The notes beneath the pieces were generated by a model. The model saw nothing but the letters and a program-made list of their open reading frames with translations. It did no database searches and was not told where the DNA came from. 64,000 nucleotides of DNA from Devosia aurantiaca (GTDB lineage Bacteria; Pseudomonadota; Alphaproteobacteria; Rhizobiales; Devosiaceae): the NCBI RefSeq assembly GCF_011058215.1, contig NZ_JAALFG010000001.1, positions 997,001 to 1,061,000 of the forward strand. Reading direction: 5' to 3'. The position numbers and the translations under genes were made by a program. Numbering within the stretch: position 1 is the first letter of the stretch; each line of letters starts with the position of its first letter. This document shows, in pieces, positions 55,508 through 64,000 of this stretch.

Positions 55508-57131
55508 GGCGCGCTTCCCCGCACGAGGCTGGTTATGGCGTCCTGGCCCATGACTTCCATCACGTAATATTCGGGAATGGTCACGAGCGATGCGGTGCTC
55601 TCGAGATATTCGAGCACCGATGCGGGAATGGCGCTGAGGCCGACGCACAGCGCCAACAGCACGACGATCGGCAGCACTTCGCTAAGCCTTGCCCTTGCGG
55701 CGCCGGGCTCAAGCGTTGCCCAAAAGATGTTGATGCCGCTGCGGGCCATGGCGATAAGCACGCAGAGCCCCGAGACGATCAGCGTCGCCGTCAGCCACCA
55801 CGCTTGCGTCGGAGGGGTGTCGCCGACGTTGAGCGCGGTGCTCAGCATGGCGAATTTGGCTAGGAAGCCAGAAAGCGGGGGAGGCCGGCAAGAAGCAGGC
55901 AGCAAATTCCGAAGCTCACGCCCAAAAAGGCCGTGCTTGCCGGGATGACAAGGCCGGCTTCTTCGGCCTCGGGCTCTTCATCGTCGTCGCGTTCGCCATA
56001 GGCTTCCATCGTCACTGCCAAGACGTCGGCGCCGACGATACGGGAGCGTTCGATGATCTCGATCAAAAGGAACAGGGCGCCGATCGCAAAGCTCGAAATG
56101 ACGAGATAAAACAGTGCCCCACTCATGACGCCGGCGCCGCCAAAGCCGATGGCGGCGAGCAGCGTGCCTGAGGACACCAGCACCAGATAGCTGGCGAGCC
56201 GCATGCTGGTTTGTGCAGCGAGGACGCCGATCGTCCCGAAGGCAAGGGTGGCAAGCCCGCCGATGAAGAGCACATTGTGGCTGAAGCCGACCACGCCATC
56301 GGCTTCTGCCGCAAACAAGAGGTAGGAGAGGCGCAAGAGCGCGTAAACGCCCACCTTGGTCATGATCGCAAACATCGCCGCCACCGGTGCCGCAGCGACC
56401 GAATAAGCGTTTGGAAGCCAGAAGCTGATCGGCCACATGCCGGCCTTGATCAGGAAGGTGAGGCCCAGTAGTCCCAGCCCGGCATCGAGCAGCGCGCGAT
56501 CTTCCACCGCAACCTGGGGGATGCGGAGGATGAGGTCCGCCATGTTGAGCGTGCCGGTCGTGCCATAGATCAGCGCGGCGCCGATCAGGAACAGGAACGA
56601 GGCGATGAGGTTGACGGCGATATAGTGCAGCGATGCCTTGACGCGTGCCGTGCCGCTGCCATGCAGCAAAAGGCCATAGGATGCGGCCAGCATTACCTCG
56701 AAGAACACGAAGAGGTTGAAGACGTCGCCGGTGAGGAAGGCGCCGTTGAGCCCCATCAAGAGGATCTGGAGGATTGCCGGAAAGTTCGGACCGGCGCTGT
56801 ACCAGCGCGCCAGCGAGAAGGTGAGGGTCGCAAGGCCAAGGATCGAGGTGACCAGTACCATCAGCACCGAGAGCCGGTCGGCGACGAGGACGATGCCGAA
56901 GGGCATGGGCCAGTCACCCAGCGCATAGGTCTTGATCAACTCGCCTTCCGAAGGCCCCAGATGCACCGTCGGCACGGCAAGCAGCAAGGCAATGCAGACG
57001 AGGAGCGCCGTCGAGCCGACGCTGATGCCCACCTTGAGATTGCGGAAGCGATCGTCGAGCAGGGTGACGAGCACTGCAGTGGCGAGCGGCAAAAGAATCG
57101 GGAAGATGACCAGATGATCGAAAAAGTTCAT
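55504..57131 (-). CDS. mrpD: Na+/H+ antiporter subunit D (frameshift near 55879)
   Basis: An MrpD/MnhD subunit related to complex I membrane antiporter subunits, about 542 residues. Core motifs include FFEVMLAASYGLLLHG, LIKAGMWPISFWLPNAYS and APVAAMFAIMTKVGVYAL. Near the end the frame breaks at AGLP-PLSGFLAKFAML, explained by one C missing from a five-C run (GGGGG on the plus strand, 55877-55881). Overlaps mrpE by four bases. Confidence 0.93.
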
Positions 57132-57135
57132 GGTC

Positions 57136-57468
57136 TTAATCCCGCCCATCGACATGGTCGGTGCCGGTAAAGCCACGTGCGGCCAGCAGGACGACAAGGA
57201 ACAGCGCCGTCATGGCAAAGCCGATGACGATGGCCGTCAACACCAAGGCCTGCGGCACCGGATCCGTGTAGGCCGCCGGATCCATATTGGCGCGATCAAG
57301 GATTGGCGCCGCGTCGATGCGCAGTCGGCCCATGCTGAAGATAAAAAGATTGACCGCATAGGAGATCAGCGACAGCCCGACGATCACCTGGAAGGTGCGC
57401 GGGCGCAGGACGAGATAAACACCCGAGGCGGTAAGAACACCGATGGCGAGGGACAGAACCAGTTCCAT
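57136..57468 (-). CDS. mrpC: Na+/H+ antiporter subunit C
   Basis: A 110-residue MrpC/MnhC subunit (NuoK-like) with three helices, GVYLVLRPRTFQVIVGLSL and the conserved DPVPQALVLTAIVIGFA segment. ATG 57468 overlaps the mrpA stop; mrpD starts four bases after the mrpC stop. Confidence 0.95.
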   Translation of the reverse strand: MELVLSLAIGVLTASGVYLVLRPRTFQVIVGLSLISYAVNLFIFSMGRLRIDAAPILDRANMDPAAYTDPVPQALVLTAIVIGFAMTALFLVVLLAARGFTGTDHVDGRD

Positions 57469-60404
57469 CAGCGTGCCCCCTCGCTCGCTTGCGCCGTTGC
57501 GGGCGGAGCGGAACGCGTACCCCGTGCGGCCCGTGGCGAGCGGACCGATTGGTGCGCCAGCGCGATCAGAATCAGAACGGTCGAGCCGACCACGAGCATG
57601 AAGACGCCCAGGTCGAACAGCAACGCCGTCGCAAGGGGGACCCGTCCAATCAGTGGAATGTCGGCATATTGGAAATAGGTGGTGAGGAACGGAAAGCCGA
57701 AGAGCCAGGAGCCGGCGCCGGTCAGAAGCGCGATGCCTAGACCCGATCCGATCCAGATCACCGGCAGGATGCGCAGCCGGTCTTCCACCCAGCGGGTGCC
57801 GCCAGCCATATATTGCAGGATAAAGGCAATCGACATGGTGATGCCGCCCACAAAACCGCCGCCGGGCAGGTCGTGACCGCGCATGAACAGGTAGACGGCT
57901 ACGGTGATCACGACCGGGAACAGCCATTGCATGATCTGCGACGGGACCAGGAGGTAAGCGGCAATCGTGTCGCCCGGATTGCGATCGGGTTGGTCACTAT
58001 CAAAGGCGTTCTGCACCAATTGTTGCTGCGGTTTGGCGATGCTTTCCCGAGCCGGGCGGAAGCGGCGCAGCAGCGAAAAGACCGTGAGCGCCACGACGCC
58101 CAGCACAGCAATTTCGCCGAAAGTATCGAAGGCGCGGAAATCCACCAGCATGACATTGACCACATTGGTGCCGCCACCCAGGCCATAGGCGTTTTCGAGG
58201 AAAAAGCTGGCAATGCCGTCAAGGGCAGGGCGCGTCATGATGAGATAGGACATGGTCGCAAGACCGATCCCTGCCGCAAGCGCGACGACCATATCGCGAT
58301 AGCGCCGCAGACGATCGCGCAGCACGGTGGCATCGCTTTCCCTTGTGGGAAGGCGCTGCGGCAGCCAGCGCAGGCCGAGCAGGATCAGAACCGTGGTTGC
58401 GATCTCGACCACGAGCTGGGTCAACGCCAGGTCGGGCGCCGAGAACCAGACAAAGGTCATGCAGGTCACAAGGCCCGCGCCGCCGAGGAGGATCATAGCC
58501 GCGAAGCGATGAAACTTGGCCTGATAAGCCGCGGCAAGCGCACAGGCGCCGCCGACCAGCCACATAAAGGCAAAGACCGGATCAAAGGGCGTCACCGGCA
58601 TCACCAGCGAGCCGATGCGGTTCCAGAGCGGCAGCGCGCCGACCAGGACGGCCAGCGCGATGATGATCAGGAGCTGCGGCTGCAGGCGGCGTGTCCCGAA
58701 CAGCCCGTTGAGCGCGCGGGCCCAGCGCCAGGTGACGGTGACCAGCACCTTTTCGAAGATGCGCTGGCCGCGGAAGCGATGCAGCAGCGGCGTGCCGTCG
58801 CGTTCGCCGTTGAGATAGCGGTAGAAGGCCAGATAAAGCACGCCGCCACCGATCAAGGCCACGATGCTCATGATCAGCGGCAGGTTGAAACCGTGCCACA
58901 CCGAAAGGCTGTAATAGGGCGTTTCGTCGCCCAGAACCGAGACCACCGCTGCCGCCAGATAAGGCCCGATGGTGATGCCCGGAATGATGCCGACAGCCAG
59001 GCAAATCAACACCAGAAGCTCGATCGGTCGTCGCATAAGGGCAGGGGGCTCGTGCGGGACACGGTCGAGCGCTGTGGGCGGCGGGCCGAAAAACACCCCA
59101 TGCACGAAGCGGATCGAATAGGCGACGCTGAACATGCCGGCAATCGTCGCGCCGATCGGCAGCGCCAGGTTGACGAAGGCATTGGGGTCGAACTCGGCCG
59201 TTTCGGTGAAGAACATTTCCTTGGAAAGGAAGCCGTTGAGCAGCGGCACGCCGGCCATGGCAGCGCTGGCGATCATGGCCAGTGTCGCGGTGAAGGGCAT
59301 GAATTTATAGAGGCCGCTCAGGCGGCGGATGTCGCGCGTGCCGGTCTCGTGGTCGATGATGCCGGCCGCCATGAATAGCGAGGCCTTGAAGGTCGCATGA
59401 TTGGCAATGTGGAAGATGGCCGCAACCAGTGCCAGCGGCGACCCCATGCCGATCAGCGTGGTGATGAGACCGAGATGGGAGATGGTCGAATAGGCCAGCA
59501 ACCCCTTGAGATCGCGCTGGAACAGCGCCGCATAGGCGCCGATCATCAGCGTGATGAGGCCCGCAAAGGTCACGATCCAGAACCAGCCGTCGGTCCCCGA
59601 CATGACGGGCCAGAACCGGACCAGGAGGAACACGCCGGCCTTCACCATGGTGGCGGAATGAAGATAGGCCGAGACCGGGGTCGGCGCCGCCATGGCGTGG
59701 GGCAGCCAGAACTGGAACGGGAACTGCGCGCTCTTGGTCATGGCGCCGAGCAGCATCAGGATCAGCGCGACATTATAGAGCTCGTGATTGCGGATCAGGT
59801 CGCCCGAGGCGAGGATCACATCGAGATCGTAGCTGCCCACGATGTGGCCGATGATCATCAGCCCGACAAAGAGCGCGAGGCCGCCGGTGGCCGTCACGAT
59901 CAGCGCCATGCGGGCGCCGTCGCGGGCATCGCTGCGATGGTACCAATAGCCGATCAGCAGGAACGAGATGAGGCTCGTCAGCTCCCAGAAAACGGCGAGC
60001 TGGATGATGTTACCGGCAGTGACGAGGCCGAGCATGGCGCCCATGAAGGCCAGGAGAAAGCCGAAAAAGCGCGGCACCGGATCCTTGGGCGACATGTAGT
60101 AGCGCGTGTAAAGCACCACCAGAAAGCCGATGCCGGTGATGAGCACGCAGAAGAGCCAGGCAAAGCCGTCCAGGCGGAAAATGAGGTTCAGCCCCAGCGA
60201 GGGCAGCCACTCGATCTCGTAGCGCACCACCCCGCCATCGGTGATCTGCGGATAAAAAGCGATGGCAAGCGTAAGAAGACCAAGCGTCAGCGCGCCCGAG
60301 AGCCAGGCTTCGGCATTACGGGCATTTGCAGGGAGGGCAGCGGCAACAAGCGCGAAGAGAAATGGAAGAGCGACGATGACAACGAGCAAGAAACTGGGTG
60401 GCAT
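57468..60404 (-). CDS. mrpA: Na+/H+ antiporter subunit A with fused B domain
   Basis: A 978-residue MrpA/MnhA subunit fused to MrpB. The N-terminal ~500 residues are a complex I NuoL-like antiporter unit (VFWELTSLISFLLIGYWY, PTPVSAYLHSATMVKAGVFLL), the middle contains further NuoJ-like helices (FAAMILLGGAGLVTCMTFVW, DLALTQLVVEIATTVLILLG), and the last ~140 residues are MrpB-like (FMRGHDLPGGGFVGGI). The fusion is common in alphaproteobacteria. The Mrp complex expels Na+ in exchange for H+ and helps pH and salt tolerance. Start ATG 60404; a TTG one codon earlier is also possible. Confidence 0.94.
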   Translation of the reverse strand: MPPSFLLVVIVALPFLFALVAAALPANARNAEAWLSGALTLGLLTLAIAFYPQITDGGVVRYEIEWLPSLGLNLIFRLDGFAWLFCVLITGIGFLVVLYTRYYMSPKDPVPRFFGFLLAFMGAMLGLVTAGNIIQLAVFWELTSLISFLLIGYWYHRSDARDGARMALIVTATGGLALFVGLMIIGHIVGSYDLDVILASGDLIRNHELYNVALILMLLGAMTKSAQFPFQFWLPHAMAAPTPVSAYLHSATMVKAGVFLLVRFWPVMSGTDGWFWIVTFAGLITLMIGAYAALFQRDLKGLLAYSTISHLGLITTLIGMGSPLALVAAIFHIANHATFKASLFMAAGIIDHETGTRDIRRLSGLYKFMPFTATLAMIASAAMAGVPLLNGFLSKEMFFTETAEFDPNAFVNLALPIGATIAGMFSVAYSIRFVHGVFFGPPPTALDRVPHEPPALMRRPIELLVLICLAVGIIPGITIGPYLAAAVVSVLGDETPYYSLSVWHGFNLPLIMSIVALIGGGVLYLAFYRYLNGERDGTPLLHRFRGQRIFEKVLVTVTWRWARALNGLFGTRRLQPQLLIIIALAVLVGALPLWNRIGSLVMPVTPFDPVFAFMWLVGGACALAAAYQAKFHRFAAMILLGGAGLVTCMTFVWFSAPDLALTQLVVEIATTVLILLGLRWLPQRLPTRESDATVLRDRLRRYRDMVVALAAGIGLATMSYLIMTRPALDGIASFFLENAYGLGGGTNVVNVMLVDFRAFDTFGEIAVLGVVALTVFSLLRRFRPARESIAKPQQQLVQNAFDSDQPDRNPGDTIAAYLLVPSQIMQWLFPVVITVAVYLFMRGHDLPGGGFVGGITMSIAFILQYMAGGTRWVEDRLRILPVIWIGSGLGIALLTGAGSWLFGFPFLTTYFQYADIPLIGRVPLATALLFDLGVFMLVVGSTVLILIALAHQSVRSPRAARGTRSAPPATAQASEGAR

Positions 60405-60530
60405 CAACGCGTCGAGATTCCTTCTTGGTCCGCAAATTGCCGAAGAGAGTCGTCAGCTCATTTCCCTTGTGAACAATGGGTTCGCCTAGATCAACACCTC
60501 TAAAGGACGCAGGCAGGATTTTCGATGCGT

Positions 60531-61582
60531 TCAGGGCCGGATTTCCTGAAGCTGGGCCCCAGATAATTCTGCAAGGTTGGCCGAGCCGGTGCAAAAACAA
60601 GCCACGCGCAGCTGAGCGATGGTGATCGAGAGGGCCGCCACGACATCGTCCGAGGAGCGAATGGCGGCGTCGAGAACGCCGCTGGCCTGGCCGACAAGAT
60701 TGGCGCCGAGGCGGATGGCCTTGGCCACATCGACGCCGTTGCGAATGCCGCCCGAGCCGATGATCTGAGTGTCGGGACAGGCGGCGCGCACCTCCCGGAT
60801 CGCTTGCGCTGTTGGAATGCCCCAGTCGGCGAAGGCCCGCGCCACCTCGGCCTGCCCGGGTGCACGCGCCCGTTCGGCTTCGACCGCAGCCCAGCTCGTT
60901 CCCCGGCGCCCGCCACATCGATCACCGACACCCCCGCATCGACAAGACGCCGCGCCACGCTGCTCGAAATGCCGGCGCCGACTTCCTTGACGACCAGCGG
61001 CACGCCCAAGGTTTTGGCCAATTGCTCGATCTTGCCAAGGAGGCCCCGCCAGTCGCGATCGCCCTCCGGCTGCACCGCTTCCTGCAGCGGGTTGACGTGT
61101 ATGATGAGGGCATTGGCGCCGATCATGTCGACGGCACGCCGGGCTTGTTCGACGCCAAACCCCAGGTTGAGCTGCGCCGCCCCGATATTGCCGAGCAGCG
61201 GAATGTCAGGCGCCAGCTGCCGCAATTCGGATCCAAGCCCGCCCTGTTCCGCCCCTTCGATGGCGATGCGCTGCGATCCGACCGCCAGCGCGATGCCGAG
61301 GTTCTGGCACGCAATGGCCAGGTTGCGGTTGATCTCGGCAGCCCGGGCCGGCCCACCGGTCATCGAGCTTACCAGGAGCGGCGCATTGATCCGTTTCCCG
61401 AGAAAGACCGTACCAAGATCGATGTCGGCCATATCAAGCTCGGGGAGGGCAACATGCTCGAATGCTATGTCGTCAAAGCCGGTCTGGGCCCGCGAGCGGC
61501 CGAGGCCGCCAAGCACGATATCGAGATGTTCGTTCTTTCGATCCTGCAACACGTTTTCAACCCGCCTGTCCCGCCGCATCAT
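60531..61582 (-). CDS. fni: Type 2 isopentenyl-diphosphate isomerase (frameshift near 60902)
   Basis: An FMN-dependent IPP isomerase of about 350 residues, interconverting IPP and DMAPP. Motifs: [10 protein letters not shown] near the start, [48 protein letters not shown], and [19 protein letters not shown] near the end. The frame breaks at [17 protein letters not shown], where one G missing from GGGG (CCCC at 60901-60904) restores it. Start 61582 or 61579 (MMRRDRR); the frame upstream is open but less plausible. It is divergent from the polyprenyl synthase gene. Confidence 0.92.
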
Positions 61583-61687
61583 CCCGCCTGTAGGCGCTGA
61601 CGGTCGCGGACGCATTTATTGCACTTTACGTGGTGGACGGACTTTCGGTTCACCGACTATGGTTCCTCCACACGGGACACTTTACCG

Positions 61688-62615
61688 ATGACGCTTTCCA
61701 ATGCCTCACTCGATCTGAAATCTTCCCGCGTTGCTGCGGTCGCCGATGCGCTGTCCGTGCGCAGCGCCGTGGAACATCGTCTCGAGACCCTTGTTGCCGA
61801 TCTGCCGGGTGTCCCGCCCAATCTTGTTGGCGCCGTCCGCCACGCACTCCTCGGCGAAAGCAAGCGGGTCCGGCCGGTTCTTCTTTATCTGATCGCTGAG
61901 CCGGAGGCCTGGGAGCAGCGAGCTGTTCTCGATGCCGGATGCGCCGTCGAAATGGTGCACACCGCGTCGCTGATCCTCGACGATCTGCCCTGCATGGACG
62001 ATGCGCAACTGCGGCGCTCGCGCCCCACCACCCATCGCCTTCGGTCAGTCGACCGCGATCCTGGCCGCCATTGCGCTCCTCACCAAGGCTTTCGGCATCA
62101 TCGCCAGCCTTGAGCATGTCGAGGAAGCCAAGCGCCTGCGGCTGGCGAGCTTGCTATCCGACGCTGTCGGTTGGGACGGGCTCGTGGCAGGCCAGGAAAT
62201 CGACGTCAACGGCCGCGATCGCCTTGTCGGGGCGACCGACGTCGAGGAACTGAACTGGCTCAAGACCGGCGTGCTGTTCGTCGCGGCAGCGGAAATGGGC
62301 GCGGTGCTCAGAGGCATGGACGACACCCGCATCGAGGCGGTGAAGCGCTTTGCCCGTCACTTTGGCGTCGCCTTCCAGACCGCCGATGATCTCCTTGATC
62401 TTAACGGCTCGACGGGTGAACTCGGCAAGGATGTGCTTAAGGACGGGAGCAAGGCCACACTTGTTTCGCTTTTCGGTGCCAATCGGGCGCATCTGAGTTG
62501 CGAAGAACATCTCGCGCATGCTGACGAGGCACTGATCGAAAGCGGCGTCGATGCCGCCCCGATCCGTGAACTCGTCCAGCGCTTGTTCAAGAAATACAAG
62601 GCGGCCCATCCATGA
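61688..62615 (+). CDS. Polyprenyl diphosphate synthase, GGPP/FPP type (frameshift near 62035)
   Basis: A trans-prenyltransferase of about 309 residues. The first Asp-rich motif is DDLPCMDD with two residues between the DD pair and the next Asp group (CxxD type seen in bacterial FPP/GGPP synthases); the second is QTADDLLD. The frame breaks after RPTTH, where two bases are missing near 62035 (RPTTHIAFGQSTAILAAIALL). The stop overlaps the ABC ATPase start (ATGA). The product chain length cannot be read confidently; CrtE/IspA-like GGPP or FPP synthesis is expected. Confidence 0.9.
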
Positions 62616-63571
62616 ACGAAGCGCTACCGGCGCTGCAAGTCCTCGACCTGCGCACACGATACGGTAGCCGCGAGGTCCTCAAAGGCCTCAATCTTCAAGT
62701 CGCCAAGGGCGAAATCTTCGGGCTCCTGGGGCCAAATGGCGCTGGCAAGACCACGCTCATCCGAACCATTGCCGGTCGCATCCGCCCCGTGGGCGGCGCC
62801 GTCGCCATCATGGGGCGGCCGGTCAGCCGCCATTCCATGCGCCGCATCGGCCTCGTGCCACAGGAGATCGCACTTTACCCGCATCTGACCGCGCAGGAAA
62901 ACCTCGAGGTCTTCGGCCGCCTTTCGGGGCTGAACCGCAGTCAAACGCAGGAAGCGGTGCGCTGGGCGGGCGAGGCAGCGGACATCGAGGCGCGGCTGGG
63001 TGAAAGGGTGGAGCACCTGTCAGGTGGGTGGAAGCGCCGGGTCAATATCGCCGCCGCCATCCTTCATCGCCCCGATCTTTTGATCCTCGACGAGCCCACT
63101 GTCGGCGTCGACGTCGACGCGCGCAACGGGCTCCATGAGGTCATCAAACAACTGAGTCACCTGGGCATGGGCGTGTTGCTCGCGACGCACGATCTCGACC
63201 AGGCCGAACTCCTGTGCTCGCGCGTCGGCTTTTTGCGCCATGGCGTGATTGCGCCGCATGGCAGTCCGCGAACATTGATTTTTGCCGCCTTCGGCAACCA
63301 GCGCGAAATCATCATCGAGTTGCGCGCGGCAGCCACCAAGCCGCAGGCCGAGGCTCTTCAGCGCGCCGGCTTCGCGCCGTCCAACGGCAACCTCAACTGG
63401 TCGATGATGGGCGAGAGCAACGAGCGGACGGTACAGGACCTGACCTCCGCCCTGGAGCGTGCCGGTCTTATGACGCGCGAGATCCGGGTGCGCGAACCCG
63501 GGCTCGACAGCCTCTTTCTTCGACTATCGCGTGATGCCGCCACTGCCGCCAGGGAAAGCGAGCCGGCATGA
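62612..63571 (+). CDS. ABC-2 type exporter ATP-binding protein
   Basis: A 319-residue ATPase of the drug/lipid ABC-2 exporter type (CcmA/NatA-like). Walker A GPNGAGKTT, Q-loop VPQEIALYPHLT, signature LSGGWKRR, Walker B LLILDEPTVGVD, and ATHD are present; the C-terminal 100 residues are the extension typical of ABC-2 ATPases (DUF4162-like). It overlaps the polyprenyl synthase gene by ATGA and the permease gene by ATGA, so three proteins are co-translated. Confidence 0.9.
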   Translation: MNEALPALQVLDLRTRYGSREVLKGLNLQVAKGEIFGLLGPNGAGKTTLIRTIAGRIRPVGGAVAIMGRPVSRHSMRRIGLVPQEIALYPHLTAQENLEVFGRLSGLNRSQTQEAVRWAGEAADIEARLGERVEHLSGGWKRRVNIAAAILHRPDLLILDEPTVGVDVDARNGLHEVIKQLSHLGMGVLLATHDLDQAELLCSRVGFLRHGVIAPHGSPRTLIFAAFGNQREIIIELRAAATKPQAEALQRAGFAPSNGNLNWSMMGESNERTVQDLTSALERAGLMTREIRVREPGLDSLFLRLSRDAATAARESEPA

Positions 63572-64000
63572 TCGGCGCCATGCTCCGGGTCATGATCCTC
63601 AGCCTGCTGCGAGATCGCGGCGCCCTGGCCATGGCCTTTCTCCTGCCGCCAACGATCTTCGTGATCTTTGCCGCGATCTTTTCCGGAGCCACTGGCGACG
63701 AAATGCGGCTCCAGGTAGCGCTGGCCGTCGCGCAGCCATCAGCCCTGACCGAGAGGCTGGAAAGCGCGCTGCGGGCCGAGCCATCGCTGCGCATCATGGA
63801 AGAAACGTTCAGCAGCGAGGCGGAAGCGATCGCCAGCGTCGATAGCGGCGAGGCCGATGTCGGCTTGATCCTCGCTTCAAACCTCGACGATACGGGGACG
63901 GCGCCCGTTCTGATCCTCGTCGATCCGGCAAAGCTCTTGGCCGGTGCAATTCTTTCCGGGCAGGTGCAGCGCTTGATCGGCCTCCAGATGCCGGACCTCG
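63568..64000 (+). CDS. ABC-2 type transporter permease, 3'-truncated by window end
   Basis: The first 144 residues of an ABC-2 permease. MIGAMLRVMILSLLRDRGALAMAF is a membrane-proximal cytoplasmic start followed by a first transmembrane helix (FLLPPTIFVIFAAIFSG) and then an extracytoplasmic domain (LQVALAVAQPSALTERLESAL...). This layout matches YhbJ/YhgE-like or NatB-like permeases. It begins at ATG 63568, overlapping the ATPase stop. Confidence 0.85.
   Translation, partial: MIGAMLRVMILSLLRDRGALAMAFLLPPTIFVIFAAIFSGATGDEMRLQVALAVAQPSALTERLESALRAEPSLRIMEETFSSEAEAIASVDSGEADVGLILASNLDDTGTAPVLILVDPAKLLAGAILSGQVQRLIGLQMPDL

Overview
The window comes from a GC-rich alphaproteobacterium of the order Hyphomicrobiales, most likely Devosia or a close relative. 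The grounds are a gcrA-argD-argF-hslO block, a CtrA-type box and clustered GANTC sites upstream of gcrA, the coding style, and abundant sugar ABC importers of the SBP/permease/UgpC-like ATPase type. This placement is inference; no rRNA or phylogenetic marker was aligned. I see no phage, insertion sequence, CRISPR array, rRNA or tRNA gene.

Layout. 0-4.8 kb: end of an amino-sugar import locus (3' end of a binding protein, UgpC-like ATPase, RpiR regulator, GH20 beta-N-acetylhexosaminidase). 4.9-15.1 kb: housekeeping and stress genes (SDR, small basic protein, 3-methyladenine glycosylase, VOC dioxygenase-like protein, DUF924, ABC exporter, M29 aminopeptidase, PPK2 divergent from phoR). 15.1-19.4 kb: gcrA, argD, argF, hslO. 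19.5-28.9 kb: membrane glycosyltransferase, an SDR/SRPBCC/alcohol dehydrogenase cluster, treZ, a flavin oxidoreductase pair. 27.4-35.9 kb: polyol operon (binding protein, two permeases, ATPase, mannitol-type dehydrogenase, FGGY kinase) next to a SorC-type regulator. 36-39 kb: DUF892 protein, a curlin-repeat secreted protein and an outer-membrane-type protein. 39.1-43.2 kb: YihY/BrkB, histidine phosphatase, NAD(P)HX dehydratase, AAA ATPase. 43.2-53.8 kb: arabinoside locus (GH51, unusual ArsR-type regulator, GH2, complete ABC importer, aldehyde dehydrogenase). 53.9-60.4 kb: PtsN-like protein and the Mrp Na+/H+ antiporter operon. 60.5-64 kb: type 2 IPP isomerase, polyprenyl diphosphate synthase and an ABC-2 exporter cut by the window end.

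The genes fit a carbon-scavenging lifestyle: extracellular or periplasmic oligosaccharides from chitin and plant wall arabinan, plus sugar alcohols, are imported by ABC systems and processed by co-located glycosidases, dehydrogenases and kinases under local one-component regulators.

A strong technical signal cuts across the window: at least 18 net frameshifts interrupt otherwise intact genes, many of them conserved or essential. Most are repaired by adding back a single C or G (or T) in a short homopolymer, and each repaired gene regains its family's usual length. I read these as assembly or sequencing indels, annotate the genes as single CDS spanning the shift, and mark the approximate site in each entry.
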